Positions 33,888-43,278 are shown, counted from the stretch's first letter. The stretch: DNA of 64,000 bases from Acidobacteriota bacterium (GCA_016700175.1 CP065003.1:382001-446000); one strand, 5' to 3'. Notes: generated by a model not told the origin, from the letters alone. A program made the numbers and translations.

Positions 33888-35063
33888 ATGAGGATCGGGG
33901 TAGACGCCAGCTGCTGGGGCAACAAGCGAGGATTTGGAAGGTTCACACGCGAGCTGATCACGAATCTCCTCGAGGTTGACGAGCGCAACGACTACGTATT
34001 CTTCATAGATAACAGGACGGCAGAGTCGTTTCCGTTGCCGGAAGCCGCCGCGGTAGAGATAGTTCCGACAGGTGCTTCCCAGATCGAAGCAGCGTCGGCA
34101 GACGGGCGAAGATCCGTTTCCGACGTTCTGGCGATGAGCCGAAGGGTATTCCGGCACCGGCTCGATCTCTTTTTTTTTCCTGCGGTCTATTCGTATTTCC
34201 CGATTTTCAACAGATCAAGGGTCATCGTGACCGTGCACGATGTCATCGCCGAGAAGAATCCGGACCTGATCTTCCCGAACAGAAGGTCCAGGTATTTCTG
34301 GAATCTGAAGCTGAAACTCGCGATCAGGCAAGCGGACATCGTCCTGACCGTTTCGGACTATTCCAGGGAAAGCATCGGGGAACATTTCGGATTGCCCGAA
34401 TCTCGTTTGAGAGTAGTGAACGAAGGTGCCCGGGGGGATTTTCGCGTGCTTCCCGAGAACGGGAAGATGGCGGGTGTACTCTCCAAGTACGGGATTCTCC
34501 CCGGCAAGCGGTTTCTGCTTTATGTAGGCGGGATAAGCCCGCACAAGAACCTCAAAGCTCTTGTGCAGGCGTTCGAACAGATCGCAAAGCGCCGTGGCTT
34601 CGAGGAAGTGAAACTGATTCTGGTCGGCGACTACAAGGATGATCCGTTCTTTTCGGCGTATCCCGCACTGAAAAGACAGATCGCCGAAGCCGGAATAGAG
34701 GAAAGGGTGGTTTTCACCGGGTTCATATCGGACGAGGATCTGGCCTTTCTCTATAATGCCGCTTCAATGCTGACGTTCCCCTCGCTTGAGGAGGGATTCG
34801 GGCTTCCCGCCGTCGAGGCTATGTCGTGCGGAACGCCGGTCGTGGCGAGCAGAACGGGCTCGCTCCCCGAGGTGATCTCGGATGCGGGAAGGTTCTTTGA
34901 CCCAAGAAACCCCGATGACATCGCGGAGGTTGCTTCCCGGGTGCTTTCCTCGGATTCGCTTCGAAAAGAGATGAGTGAGGCCGGGTTAAGGCGTTCAAGG
35001 GACTTTATGTGGAAGAAGGCGGCCGAGGATACCGTCAGGATCTTTGAAGAGGCTTGCGGATAG
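33888..35063 (+). CDS. Glycosyltransferase family 4 (GT-B)
   Basis: A 391-residue soluble GT-B enzyme. The opening MRIGVDASCWGNKRGFGRFT is typical of mannosyltransferase-type GT4. The C-terminal half has LYVGGISPHKNLKALVQAF, VVFTGFISDEDLAFLYNAAS and the donor-binding E-x7-E element FPSLEEGFGLPAVEAMSCGT. It likely transfers a sugar from a nucleotide donor to the growing lipid-linked oligosaccharide at the cytoplasmic face. Its TAG is followed at once by the ATG of the next GT4 gene. The donor and linkage are not predictable. Confidence 0.9.
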   Translation: MRIGVDASCWGNKRGFGRFTRELITNLLEVDERNDYVFFIDNRTAESFPLPEAAAVEIVPTGASQIEAASADGRRSVSDVLAMSRRVFRHRLDLFFFPAVYSYFPIFNRSRVIVTVHDVIAEKNPDLIFPNRRSRYFWNLKLKLAIRQADIVLTVSDYSRESIGEHFGLPESRLRVVNEGARGDFRVLPENGKMAGVLSKYGILPGKRFLLYVGGISPHKNLKALVQAFEQIAKRRGFEEVKLILVGDYKDDPFFSAYPALKRQIAEAGIEERVVFTGFISDEDLAFLYNAASMLTFPSLEEGFGLPAVEAMSCGTPVVASRTGSLPEVISDAGRFFDPRNPDDIAEVASRVLSSDSLRKEMSEAGLRRSRDFMWKKAAEDTVRIFEEACG

Positions 35064-36356
35064 ATGGAACCGAAAGGCCTGAAATTCGCGATGGTCTCGA
35101 CATTCTATCCCCCGTACAGTTTCGGCGGGGACGGGATGCACATCTACCGCCTCAGCAATGAGCTTGCAAAACGGGGGCACACTGTCGATGTCTTCCACTG
35201 CGAGGATGCCTATCTTCTGATGAACGGGGCGAGGCCGGGAGGGAAGTTTCCGAACGAGCACGGTGTCAGGGTCGTCGGGCTCAAAAGTTCGGCAGGGCCG
35301 TTGTCGCCCCTCGCCACCCAGCAGACCGGGAGGCCGTTCTTCAAGAAGGCCCTCAAAACGGCGCTCGACGGCGGCGATTACGACGTGATCCACTTCAACA
35401 ATATGTCGCTGATCGGGATATCGGCGCTGTCGTATGGAAGTCCGGATGCGATACGACTTTATACCACGCACGAGCACTGGCTGATCTGCCCGATGCACGT
35501 TCTTTGGAAATTCAACCGCGAGGTTTGCACTGAGAAGAGCTGCCTGAGTTGCCAGGTGCGCGGGAAGAGGCCCCCTCAGCTTTGGCGCTACGGCAACCTT
35601 ATGCAGCAGCACCTCGAAAAGGTCGACAGATTTCTTTCGCCCAGCCGCTTTACGCTGCGCAAGCACCTCGAAGACGGTCTCGACATACCGATCGTTCATA
35701 TGCCCTATTTCCTTCCGCCTTACGCGGATGGCGATATGCAGGCGGTCGAAAGCGGTTCAAGAACGGATAAGCCATTCTTCCTGTTTGTCGGCAGGCTTGA
35801 GAAGATAAAGGGACTTCAGAATGTCATCCCGATCTTCAGGAGACGGGGAGACCTTGAATTAGTGATCGCGGGCGACGGCGAGTACGGCGACGAATTGAAG
35901 GATCTGGCTTCCGGAAGCAAGAACATAAGGTTTTTGGGGAGGGTGGACCAGGCAAAGCTGAAGGACCTGTACAGCGGCGCTTCCGCGGTCATCGTGCCGT
36001 CGATCTGCTATGAGACCTTCGGAATAATCATCATCGAGGCTTATTCCCGGAAAACGCCGGTGATTGTGAATGACCTGGGGGCTCTTCCCGAGGTCGTCGA
36101 GGACAGCGGCGGCGGATTCATCTTCCGGAGCGAGGAGGAGCTGGAATCCGCGATGGACAAACTGGCGTCGGATACGGCACTCAGGCGGGACCTCGGTGAG
36201 AACGGTTACCGCGCGTACAGGAAGTACTGGGACGCGGACGCCCACCTGGAAAGGTATCTTGCGCTGATCGACGAGGTCCGGAAGGAAAAGGCGGGAAAAG
36301 ACGAAGAGATTATCCCGGTGTCCCGGGTAGTGAAAGAATCGAGGCAGGCGGTTTAG
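35064..36356 (+). CDS. Glycosyltransferase family 4 (GT-B)
   Basis: A 430-residue GT-B protein. The N-terminal domain has MVSTFYPPYSFGGDGMHIYR then LSNELAKRGHTVDVF. In the middle a cysteine-rich stretch, CTEKSCLSCQVRGKRPPQLW, is often seen in GT4 enzymes with this fold. The donor site is SICYETFGIIIIEAYSRKTP, and DKPFFLFVGRLEKIKGLQNV precedes it. It is directly joined to the preceding GT4 and followed after three bases by the deacetylase gene. It acts in the cytoplasm on the glycan of this locus. Confidence 0.9.
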   Translation: MEPKGLKFAMVSTFYPPYSFGGDGMHIYRLSNELAKRGHTVDVFHCEDAYLLMNGARPGGKFPNEHGVRVVGLKSSAGPLSPLATQQTGRPFFKKALKTALDGGDYDVIHFNNMSLIGISALSYGSPDAIRLYTTHEHWLICPMHVLWKFNREVCTEKSCLSCQVRGKRPPQLWRYGNLMQQHLEKVDRFLSPSRFTLRKHLEDGLDIPIVHMPYFLPPYADGDMQAVESGSRTDKPFFLFVGRLEKIKGLQNVIPIFRRRGDLELVIAGDGEYGDELKDLASGSKNIRFLGRVDQAKLKDLYSGASAVIVPSICYETFGIIIIEAYSRKTPVIVNDLGALPEVVEDSGGGFIFRSEEELESAMDKLASDTALRRDLGENGYRAYRKYWDADAHLERYLALIDEVRKEKAGKDEEIIPVSRVVKESRQAV

Positions 36357-36359
36357 CTG

Positions 36360-37127
36360 ATGGCTGGCGGCGAAGCGGTCATAATTACGTATCATTCGAT
36401 CGACGACAGCGGGTCCGTGATCTCAACGCGCCCGGATGTCTTTCGAAGACAGATGTCCGTGCTGGCCGAACAGGGCTACAAGTCGAAGACGCTGGCGGAA
36501 TACGTCGAGGGATCGAAGCCGGCGAGTGACGAGACAGGGAAATCGCTCGTCATCACTTTCGACGACGGTTTCAGAAATTTCCGAACTAGGGCATTTCCGG
36601 TATTGCAGGAGTACGGGTTGAAGGCAACGGTATTCCTTGTGACGGATTTCTGCGGGAAGCACAATGACTGGAAGGGAAACCCGAAGGAGCTTCCGAGGCA
36701 GGAGTTGCTGGGGTGGGACGAGATCCGGGATCTTGCAAAGGAAGGTGTTGAGTTCGGCGGGCACACGCGATCGCATTTGAACCTCGCGGAACTCTCCGGC
36801 TCGCGCATCGATGAAGAGATCGGGGGTTGTAAAGAGGCGATAGAAAAAGAACTGGGTCGAAAGTCCGTTTCGTTCGCTTACCCGTTCGGCAAGTACGACT
36901 CGGCGGTGAAGAACGCAGTAAAGAGGCATTTCGGGGCCGCGTGCACGACAAGTCTCGGCAGAGTTGGGAAACGGAGCGATCTGCTTGAACTCAGCAGGGT
37001 CGATTCCTATTACCTTTCGGATCCCGGAAGTATGCGTAAGCTGTTTGCAAGTAGTTTTGGAGGATATCTTTTCGCCCGGCAGAGAATTCGCGATTTGAAA
37101 TCGCTGGCGGGGCTTGATCGGTATTAG
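36360..37127 (+). CDS. Polysaccharide deacetylase (NodB/CE4 fold)
   Basis: A 255-residue metal-dependent deacetylase that removes N- or O-acetyl groups from sugars. Motif 1 is LVITFDDGFRNF (D68, D69) and motif 2 is FGGHTRSHLNL (H135, H139). The later FAYPFGKYDSAVKNAV corresponds to the conserved R/P-x-P-x-G segment. No signal peptide is seen, so it may act in the cytoplasm on a lipid- or nucleotide-linked sugar. It lies between two GT genes and a radical SAM protein, so the substrate is probably the locus oligosaccharide. Confidence 0.9.
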   Translation: MAGGEAVIITYHSIDDSGSVISTRPDVFRRQMSVLAEQGYKSKTLAEYVEGSKPASDETGKSLVITFDDGFRNFRTRAFPVLQEYGLKATVFLVTDFCGKHNDWKGNPKELPRQELLGWDEIRDLAKEGVEFGGHTRSHLNLAELSGSRIDEEIGGCKEAIEKELGRKSVSFAYPFGKYDSAVKNAVKRHFGAACTTSLGRVGKRSDLLELSRVDSYYLSDPGSMRKLFASSFGGYLFARQRIRDLKSLAGLDRY

Positions 37128-37154
37128 GTTCAGTTAATCAGGCAGGTAGTAACA

Positions 37155-38258
37155 ATGTCAATAGTTTCAAGAATCGGAAGACACACGCGGCTCTCGATGA
37201 GGGCTGCGTCCCACAAAGAAAAGCAGACGCCGCCGTTTATGATCGTGTTCATCAACTCGATCTGCAATCTGACGTGCGAACACTGCTTCTATTGGCAGAA
37301 CCTGAACCAGCGCGACGACCTTTCGTACGAGGAGTTTGAGAAGCTCTCGAATGAACTTGATGAATTCGAGAATCTCAATCTGTCCGGCGGCGAACCCTTT
37401 ATCCGTAAGGACTTCGCTGAGATCTGCGAACTGTTCATTAAGAACAACGGGGTGAAGAACATCTACGTTCCGACGAACGGCTACTTCACTTCAAGGACTG
37501 AGAAAGCGCTTCGCAAGGTGCTCGAGAACGAATCCCTGGACCTATTCGTCTGCGAGCTGTCCCTGGACGGCATGCCCGAGTATCACAACAGGTTCCGGGG
37601 TAATCCCAGGTCGTTCGAGAAGGCGATGGAGACCTACGAGATGCTGGCCGGGCTCCAGGCGGAAGATCCGAGGCTTCGAATTCACGCTAATACGGTCGCG
37701 ATGAGCGAGAACATGGACGAGATCTGGCAGCTGACCGAGTATCTCTACAACAACTGCCCGAAGATGGAACACCACAATCTCGCGATCATCAGGGGCGACA
37801 GGAAGAATCCGTCGCTTCAGGGGCCGCAGCTTGAAAAATACAAGGAACTCTATCGGCACGTGGCGGAGGTCTGGAGCGATCGGGAGAAGGGCCGCTTAGG
37901 TTCGAGCGTCGAGCCTATGCTGCAGTGGGCCAAGGTGAACACGATCAAAGCGGAATCGCAGTTCGTGCCCTGCAAGGCGGGGATCCTGACCGGCGTTGTC
38001 TACGCGAACGGCGATGTCTCGGTCTGTGAGCAGCATTTCCCGCTCGGCAATCTCCGCGAGAAATCGTTCTTCGAGATCTGGGACTCCGAGGAGGCGCAGG
38101 AGCTCAGGGCGAAGATCAAGGCAAAGGCCTGCTGGTGTACCAACGAGGTCTTTTTGTGGTCGAGCATAGTGTTCCAGCCGGTGCAGCTTACCAGGGCGAT
38201 GGTTGGGGTCAGGAAGTCGCAAATGAATTCCCCGAAGTCGGCTCCCGAGAAGATATAG
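37155..38258 (+). CDS. Radical SAM/SPASM protein
   Basis: A 367-residue iron-sulfur enzyme. The radical SAM cluster motif is SICNLTCEHCFYW (C37, C41, C44). ENLNLSGGEPFIRKDFAEIC and LSLDGMPEYHNRFRG are the GGE and substrate-strand motifs. The C-terminal SPASM-like region holds VPCKAGILTGVVYANGDVSV, then CEQHFPLGNLREKSFFEIW and KACWCTNEVFL. Such proteins modify peptides or, in polysaccharide loci, sugars or lipids, and no peptide substrate gene is seen. The following GT2 gene starts with a GTG that overlaps its TAG by one base, so they are coupled. Confidence 0.9.
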   Translation: MSIVSRIGRHTRLSMRAASHKEKQTPPFMIVFINSICNLTCEHCFYWQNLNQRDDLSYEEFEKLSNELDEFENLNLSGGEPFIRKDFAEICELFIKNNGVKNIYVPTNGYFTSRTEKALRKVLENESLDLFVCELSLDGMPEYHNRFRGNPRSFEKAMETYEMLAGLQAEDPRLRIHANTVAMSENMDEIWQLTEYLYNNCPKMEHHNLAIIRGDRKNPSLQGPQLEKYKELYRHVAEVWSDREKGRLGSSVEPMLQWAKVNTIKAESQFVPCKAGILTGVVYANGDVSVCEQHFPLGNLREKSFFEIWDSEEAQELRAKIKAKACWCTNEVFLWSSIVFQPVQLTRAMVGVRKSQMNSPKSAPEKI

Positions 38259-39295
38259 TGGAAAACAATACCCCCGCAAACACCTCTCTGTCCGTCATCA
38301 TTCCGGTCTACAACGGAGCGGGAATGATCGAGAGATGTCTGGAGGCCCTGAAGGGGTCGGAGTTCCGGCCTCTTGAGATCATCGTTGTCGATGACTGCTC
38401 GACGGATGAGAGTGCGGCTATTGCCCGAGAGCACGGTGCGAAGGTACTGACGACCACCAGGAATATGGGTCCGGCCGGTGCAAGGAACCTTGCGGCGGAG
38501 CACGCAACCGGTGAGGTGCTCGTGTTCGTAGACGCGGACGTGGTCGTGGAAAATGACACGCTGCGCAAAATAGCGGCCAGATTTGATGAAGATCCTCGCC
38601 TCGCGGCTCTGTTCGGTTCCTACGACGACTCGCCGGAAGAAAAGAACTTCCTTTCGCAGTTCAAGAACCTGCAGCATCACTACGTCCACCAGACCTCGAA
38701 TCCCGAAGCTTCTACATTTTGGGCTGGGCTCGGCGCGGTTCGCCGAGGGATCTACAGGGAAGCGGGCGGATTCGACTGCACGAAGTTCGAAGTACCTTCG
38801 ATAGAAGATATCGAGCTCGGTGTCCGCCTGAGATCTGCAGGCTACAGGATCCTCCTTGATCCCGGCATTACTGCAAAGCACCTTAAGAAATGGAAGTTCG
38901 TGAACCTCGTCAAGACGGAGGTCTTTAGCAGGGCGATTCCGTGGTCGAAACTGATAGTTACGAAACAGGGGCTGATAAACGATATGAACCTGAAGACGAG
39001 CGATCGTCTTAGCGCTGGACTGGTCGCGCTGTCTCTGCTTCTGATCCCGTTTTCAGTTCTGGAGCCGCTGCTGCTGATCCCGTTCGCCGCCTGTCTGATC
39101 GCGATCGCTTTCCTGAACCGGGGCTTCCTCGGATTTTTTCTCAGAAAAAAAGGCCTTCTGTTTGCGGTCGGAGCGTTCGCCTGGCAGTACTTCTACTTCT
39201 TCTACAGCGGTGCGGCATTCGGATACTGCTGGGTGAGGTACGGACTTGCGCCGTCGCGCCGATTTGGAAGGAAGACGGAGTCCGAATCAATATAG
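38258..39295 (+). CDS. Glycosyltransferase family 2 with C-terminal membrane helices
   Basis: I choose the GTG at 38258, which overlaps the radical SAM stop by one base and gives VENNTPANTSLSVIIPVYNG; the frame is open further upstream inside the radical SAM gene. The protein has 345 residues. GT-A motifs are LSVIIPVYNGAGMIERCLEA, IIVVDDCSTDESAAIAREHG and VLVFVDADVVVENDTLRKI (DxD). FWAGLGAVRRGIYREAGGFD is the acceptor-side motif. Two or three C-terminal helices (LIPFSVLEPLLLIPFAACLI) anchor it. It acts on the lipid-linked glycan of this locus. Confidence 0.87.
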   Translation: MENNTPANTSLSVIIPVYNGAGMIERCLEALKGSEFRPLEIIVVDDCSTDESAAIAREHGAKVLTTTRNMGPAGARNLAAEHATGEVLVFVDADVVVENDTLRKIAARFDEDPRLAALFGSYDDSPEEKNFLSQFKNLQHHYVHQTSNPEASTFWAGLGAVRRGIYREAGGFDCTKFEVPSIEDIELGVRLRSAGYRILLDPGITAKHLKKWKFVNLVKTEVFSRAIPWSKLIVTKQGLINDMNLKTSDRLSAGLVALSLLLIPFSVLEPLLLIPFAACLIAIAFLNRGFLGFFLRKKGLLFAVGAFAWQYFYFFYSGAAFGYCWVRYGLAPSRRFGRKTESESI

Positions 39296-39329
39296 TCCTC
39301 AATGTAGGCCTATTCCGACGCAATTCAAA

Positions 39330-40868
39330 ATGAAGAACTACCGTACGCTCTTGTTGATCACTGCTGCGGCATTCTTGTACCGCTTCCTGCAGTTGCTCGT
39401 TTTTTGGAGAGAGATAGTAGTCGAGAATGATCAGGTTAACTACATCACCTTAGGCAGGAAATTTGCGGACGGCGACTTCTACGGAATGTTGGATACGTAT
39501 TGGTCACCTGTTTTTCCTTTCCTCATTGGAGTAACTACCCTTGTGGTTGATTCGCTGGTTGTTCCCGCGGCCATCGTATCAATCATAGGTTCGACACTGA
39601 TAGTTTCTCTGGCTTATGTGCTTGTGAAAGATTCCTATGGAGAATCTTACGGTATCATAGCCGGAGTCCTCGCCGTGTTTTATCCACACTTGATTAATTC
39701 CATGTTCGCGCTTCAGTCGGAGAATGTTTATGCAGTCTTTATGATTGCGGCATTGATTGTGGGCTGGAAAGGGATAAATTCGGGATCGCTGTGGCTTTTC
39801 TTCGCTACAGGCATTTTGGTCGGACTTGCCTACCTGACAAGACCGGAAGCGATTGTCTATCTGCTTTTTTTCACGGTCTTTGCCCTCTTTAAGGATGTTT
39901 GGCACGGCAGGAGATTCTCTAAGCGGTCATTCGCAATGATTGGTGTGCTTGTTCTGGGATTCATGTTCCTCGCCACTCCTTACATTTACTATCTGAGAGT
40001 TGAGACTGGCCAGTGGACGATCAGCGGGAAGTTGGTTGTGAACATCGCCGGAGGAGAGCTTAGAGTTGACACAGGAGACGATTATGCGCTTCGCCCGACG
40101 GTTTTGGTTGAGAAGGTAAAGGTTCTGCTACTGGCGTTCTTCTTTAACCTAATCGGGATTCAGGTCATCCTTGCTTATCTGCTCCCAATCCTGATCATGA
40201 TTACCGTTTCATTGGGTATATTCGGTGAAAAATGGGTCGAAGAGCGAATAAGGAGGGAAATTTATCTGATCGGGTTTTGCATGTTTACAGTCATGGCCTA
40301 TACGGCCACTGTTCAGCAGACCCGATATTTCTATATGCTGCTGCCGATCTTTTTCGGCTGGATAGCACTTGGAATCGTAGTAGTCTCAAAGTGGTTCAAC
40401 GCTACTTTTGGGAACTGGGTCCCGGACCGCGCTAGGTGGGTGTTTGAGCGAAAGAGCTTCGTAGTTGGGGCCTTAGTTTTCTTGTTTCTTTATACAATGC
40501 CCATCAACTTCTTTTTGAGGGAGAAAGAAGAATTATGGACTAACACTGCCTACGAAGAAAGGGATGCCGGATTGTGGCTCAGAGAGAATGCGAAAGGAAG
40601 GCCGATAGTTTTTTCCGCAAGTCGGCGCCCGGTATTTTACGCGCTCGGAGAGCATGTTAATCCCGTTTCACGTGACTTAGAAGAAAACTACAGAGACATC
40701 ATCGAAAAGAAAGTGGACTATGTGATTTTGGGCGATCGCGCTTTGTTGAGGAACGAGTTCCTTGCCGGTTTGGAAAAGCGATTGGTTGCGGATGGACGTT
40801 TCGAACAAGTCTACATGCGAGAGGACGTGCCCGGCTATGGCATTGCGATATACAAGCGGAAAGAATGA
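39330..40868 (+). CDS. ArnT/PMT-type GT-C glycosyltransferase, lower GC than neighbours
   Basis: I choose the ATG at 39330 (MKNYRTLLLITAAAFLYRFL), giving 512 residues; the frame is open upstream inside the GT2 gene. About eleven helices are followed by a soluble tail. The first periplasmic loop carries VENDQVNYITLGRKFADGDF then YGMLDTYWSPVFPFLIG, equivalent to the acidic donor loop of PMT_2 enzymes. GLAYLTRPEAIVYLLFF follows. Codon use is visibly more A/T-rich than in the preceding genes (many ATT, TTT, GTT and AAT codons), which hints at a separate origin. It is the last gene of the plus-strand arm. Confidence 0.8.
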   Translation: MKNYRTLLLITAAAFLYRFLQLLVFWREIVVENDQVNYITLGRKFADGDFYGMLDTYWSPVFPFLIGVTTLVVDSLVVPAAIVSIIGSTLIVSLAYVLVKDSYGESYGIIAGVLAVFYPHLINSMFALQSENVYAVFMIAALIVGWKGINSGSLWLFFATGILVGLAYLTRPEAIVYLLFFTVFALFKDVWHGRRFSKRSFAMIGVLVLGFMFLATPYIYYLRVETGQWTISGKLVVNIAGGELRVDTGDDYALRPTVLVEKVKVLLLAFFFNLIGIQVILAYLLPILIMITVSLGIFGEKWVEERIRREIYLIGFCMFTVMAYTATVQQTRYFYMLLPIFFGWIALGIVVVSKWFNATFGNWVPDRARWVFERKSFVVGALVFLFLYTMPINFFLREKEELWTNTAYEERDAGLWLRENAKGRPIVFSASRRPVFYALGEHVNPVSRDLEENYRDIIEKKVDYVILGDRALLRNEFLAGLEKRLVADGRFEQVYMREDVPGYGIAIYKRKE

Positions 40869-40929
40869 GCCAACTTCTTTGGAATCGGCCTAAGACTGAA
40901 AGGTTTCATTGCTTTCTACCGACGATTCA

Positions 40930-43278
40930 CTATTTCTTAAAGACGGTGATTACCCCGCTATTTGGTATCGACGTTGTTAATAGTTCACCCGCCGCGATGC
41001 TTGAATCGGGAAGATCAACATCATATTGGTTCGAGGTCGTATATTTTATCCCATAGTTCCCCGGGGGTAAGCCGACAATGTTGAATGCACGGTTCGAATT
41101 CGCCTTAATTACAACTGTGTATTTCCCATCATTATTGATAAAAGCTAACGGCTCAAGACTGTTCGTCGAACTTGTCGCCTGTATCCCAACGGCGCCAAGC
41201 TTGATGTACTTAAAATACTGCCTTAAGAATCTAGTCCGAGACCAAGGGGTCACTAGCCAATTAGTTGGGTTCACCTGAAAGTACTGATAGCCATCGTCAA
41301 CAGCCCCGGTGTATGGAAAAGTAAGTGTGAATTGCTGCCAGGCAGATACGCGACCTACCTTAAGATCCTGGTGAAGCACGGTGTAGTCCGCGCCGCCGCG
41401 TTCAAGCATCGCGAGTCTTTTGCTATCAGAGGCGGCGGTATCCCGAAGCGCAGCGAGCGATTGGTCATCCATACCGACGTATTTGTGGTATGAGATTTCA
41501 CCTACAACATTGTTTACGAAGGAATTCGAGGATTTCATAGACGACCACCACGATCGCACGGTGTTTCCGTTGGTGTTCGAAGGTGCAATCCATGAGATTC
41601 CCGTATGACCATTTGAAACAAGGCGGTTGTGAGCGGCCACAATGTTGTTAGCGAGTTTTGATGGGTTCCAAGTGGAATTAAGATCAGCTTCAAGGACCGC
41701 CTCGATGGAATTTGGTCGAAATCCGTATCGGGCATGGAAACGGTTCACAAAAACTAGCACGAACTCCGCATACTCTTCCGGGTCGTCCTCTGCGCGGAAT
41801 CCGCGGCCTTGATCAAAATCGATTATACACAGGTTCACCCATAGCTGCTCACCTCTTAGGGCAAGAGCGTTGCGGAGAGGGATAACCAGTTCATCCATTT
41901 GGTGTTCCAATCTCTCAAAATTGAATCTGGAAAGATCGGCCGAAAAGGGGTTGGAATTGTCGTTCACAGCAGTATTACTGGAACCAGGATCGTAAGCTTC
42001 CGTTGTTTCGTCGCCAAGCCGGACTTCGACACGCAACCGGTTGATTCCTAGATCGAGCGTTGCATCTAACAACGCTTGTTTGTAGTTGGAGAAAGTCTCT
42101 GACGGATATTGTACTGTTCCCGAAGGCAGGTTGTATTCATGTCCCGCCTGGGCAGTAGCTTCCCAGCCCGTCATTGTCTGATACGTCACCGAAGGATTCA
42201 GGACAATGTTGTTGCCGGATGGGGTAGGCGTAGGACTGGGAGTAGGTGTCGGCGTTGGAGTTGGCGTCGGAGTGGGGGTTGGAGTGGGTGTCGGAGTAGG
42301 CGTCGGTGTCGGAATTGCTGTCGAGCCGCAGTTGTGACGAGCCCGGTTCCTGCACCAGCCTTCTTGCGCCGGAACGGGAACATCCGAGCCGATTCCGAAC
42401 TGGACAACGGTGTGCCCGCCGTTCGCGCTGCTCAATCGATGCCAGTAACCGCCTTCGGGACGGAATACTGCCAGATCGGCCCTGTTATCGCCGTCGTAGT
42501 CTGTCGGCGCGGGCACGTCAGAGGAAATTCCGAACTGCGCGGCCCTGAATCCTTCCGTGCTTTGAAGTGCGTACCACACACCGCCTCCCGGCCGCCAAAC
42601 GGCAATGTCCGACCTGCTGTCGCCGTCAAAATCGCCCGGGATGGGAACGTCGTTGCTGGTTCCGAACTGGACGGCTTTGAACCCTTCTGAGCTTTGAAAG
42701 GAATACCACACAGCCTGCGGTTCTTCCCTGAACACTGCCAAATCGGTTTTTCCGTCGCCGTCGTAATCCGCCGGGACTGGAATATCAGTGGAGATGCCGA
42801 ACTGAACAGCCCTAAAGCCGGAACTGCTCCCCAGTATGTACCAAACGCCGTTGGAAGGTCTGTACACGGCAAGGTCCGACCTGCCGTCACCGTCATAGTC
42901 GCCGGTTACGGCTTGGTCTGTTGACACGCCGAAATTGTGGGCCGCAAAACCGCCACTGCTCTGCAGCAGATACCAGGTACCATTCGAAGGCCTGAAAACA
43001 GCGATATCGGTGACATCGTCTCCGTCAAAGTCACCTGCCTGCGGCACATCTCCCGATGTGCCGAACTGCACCGCGGAAAATGTCCCGTCGCCACTGTGAA
43101 GCCAGTACCATATGCCGTCAGGCACTCGCCAAACGGCGATCTCGCTGAGGCCGTCGCCGTCAAAGTCGAGGGAAAGTCTATCGGTATCAGGCTCTGGCTG
43201 CTGGGCGAGTGCGCTTGCCGAGACTATGAAGAACAAGAGAAAAACAAGGACGGGGGTTCGGAGATTTTGAATGTGCAT
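40930..43278 (-). CDS. Secreted FG-GAP repeat protein fused to GH30-like glycoside hydrolase domain
   Basis: A 782-residue exported protein with a signal peptide (LVFLLFFIVSASALAQ). Six repeats of about 48 residues follow (residues 35-310), each with a calcium-loop motif such as DFDGDGLSEIAVW or DYDGDGRSDLAVY and an aromatic WYxLxSxxGF core. These are FG-GAP/VCBS-type blades. A Thr-Pro linker near 320-350 leads to the catalytic domain, which is paralogous to 20980-22398: YQTMTGWEATAQAG, LGINRLRVEVRLG, the acid/base candidate in IEAVLEADLNSTW and the nucleophile candidate in AMLERGGADYTV. The usual Glu-Pro of the acid/base motif is Glu-Ala here. A cell-surface enzyme acting on the local polymer is plausible. 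Confidence 0.8.
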   Translation of the reverse strand: MHIQNLRTPVLVFLLFFIVSASALAQQPEPDTDRLSLDFDGDGLSEIAVWRVPDGIWYWLHSGDGTFSAVQFGTSGDVPQAGDFDGDDVTDIAVFRPSNGTWYLLQSSGGFAAHNFGVSTDQAVTGDYDGDGRSDLAVYRPSNGVWYILGSSSGFRAVQFGISTDIPVPADYDGDGKTDLAVFREEPQAVWYSFQSSEGFKAVQFGTSNDVPIPGDFDGDSRSDIAVWRPGGGVWYALQSTEGFRAAQFGISSDVPAPTDYDGDNRADLAVFRPEGGYWHRLSSANGGHTVVQFGIGSDVPVPAQEGWCRNRARHNCGSTAIPTPTPTPTPTPTPTPTPTPTPTPTPSPTPTPSGNNIVLNPSVTYQTMTGWEATAQAGHEYNLPSGTVQYPSETFSNYKQALLDATLDLGINRLRVEVRLGDETTEAYDPGSSNTAVNDNSNPFSADLSRFNFERLEHQMDELVIPLRNALALRGEQLWVNLCIIDFDQGRGFRAEDDPEEYAEFVLVFVNRFHARYGFRPNSIEAVLEADLNSTWNPSKLANNIVAAHNRLVSNGHTGISWIAPSNTNGNTVRSWWSSMKSSNSFVNNVVGEISYHKYVGMDDQSLAALRDTAASDSKRLAMLERGGADYTVLHQDLKVGRVSAWQQFTLTFPYTGAVDDGYQYFQVNPTNWLVTPWSRTRFLRQYFKYIKLGAVGIQATSSTNSLEPLAFINNDGKYTVVIKANSNRAFNIVGLPPGNYGIKYTTSNQYDVDLPDSSIAAGELLTTSIPNSGVITVFKK
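42229..42316 (-). repeat. Coding microsatellite for a Thr-Pro linker
   Basis: Within the FG-GAP/GH gene, about 88 bases consist of imperfect 6-base units (ACTCCA, ACGCCG or similar on the coding strand) specifying repeated Thr-Pro. The repeat forms the flexible spacer between the beta-propeller-like part and the hydrolase domain and could vary in length between strains by slippage. Confidence 0.85.
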
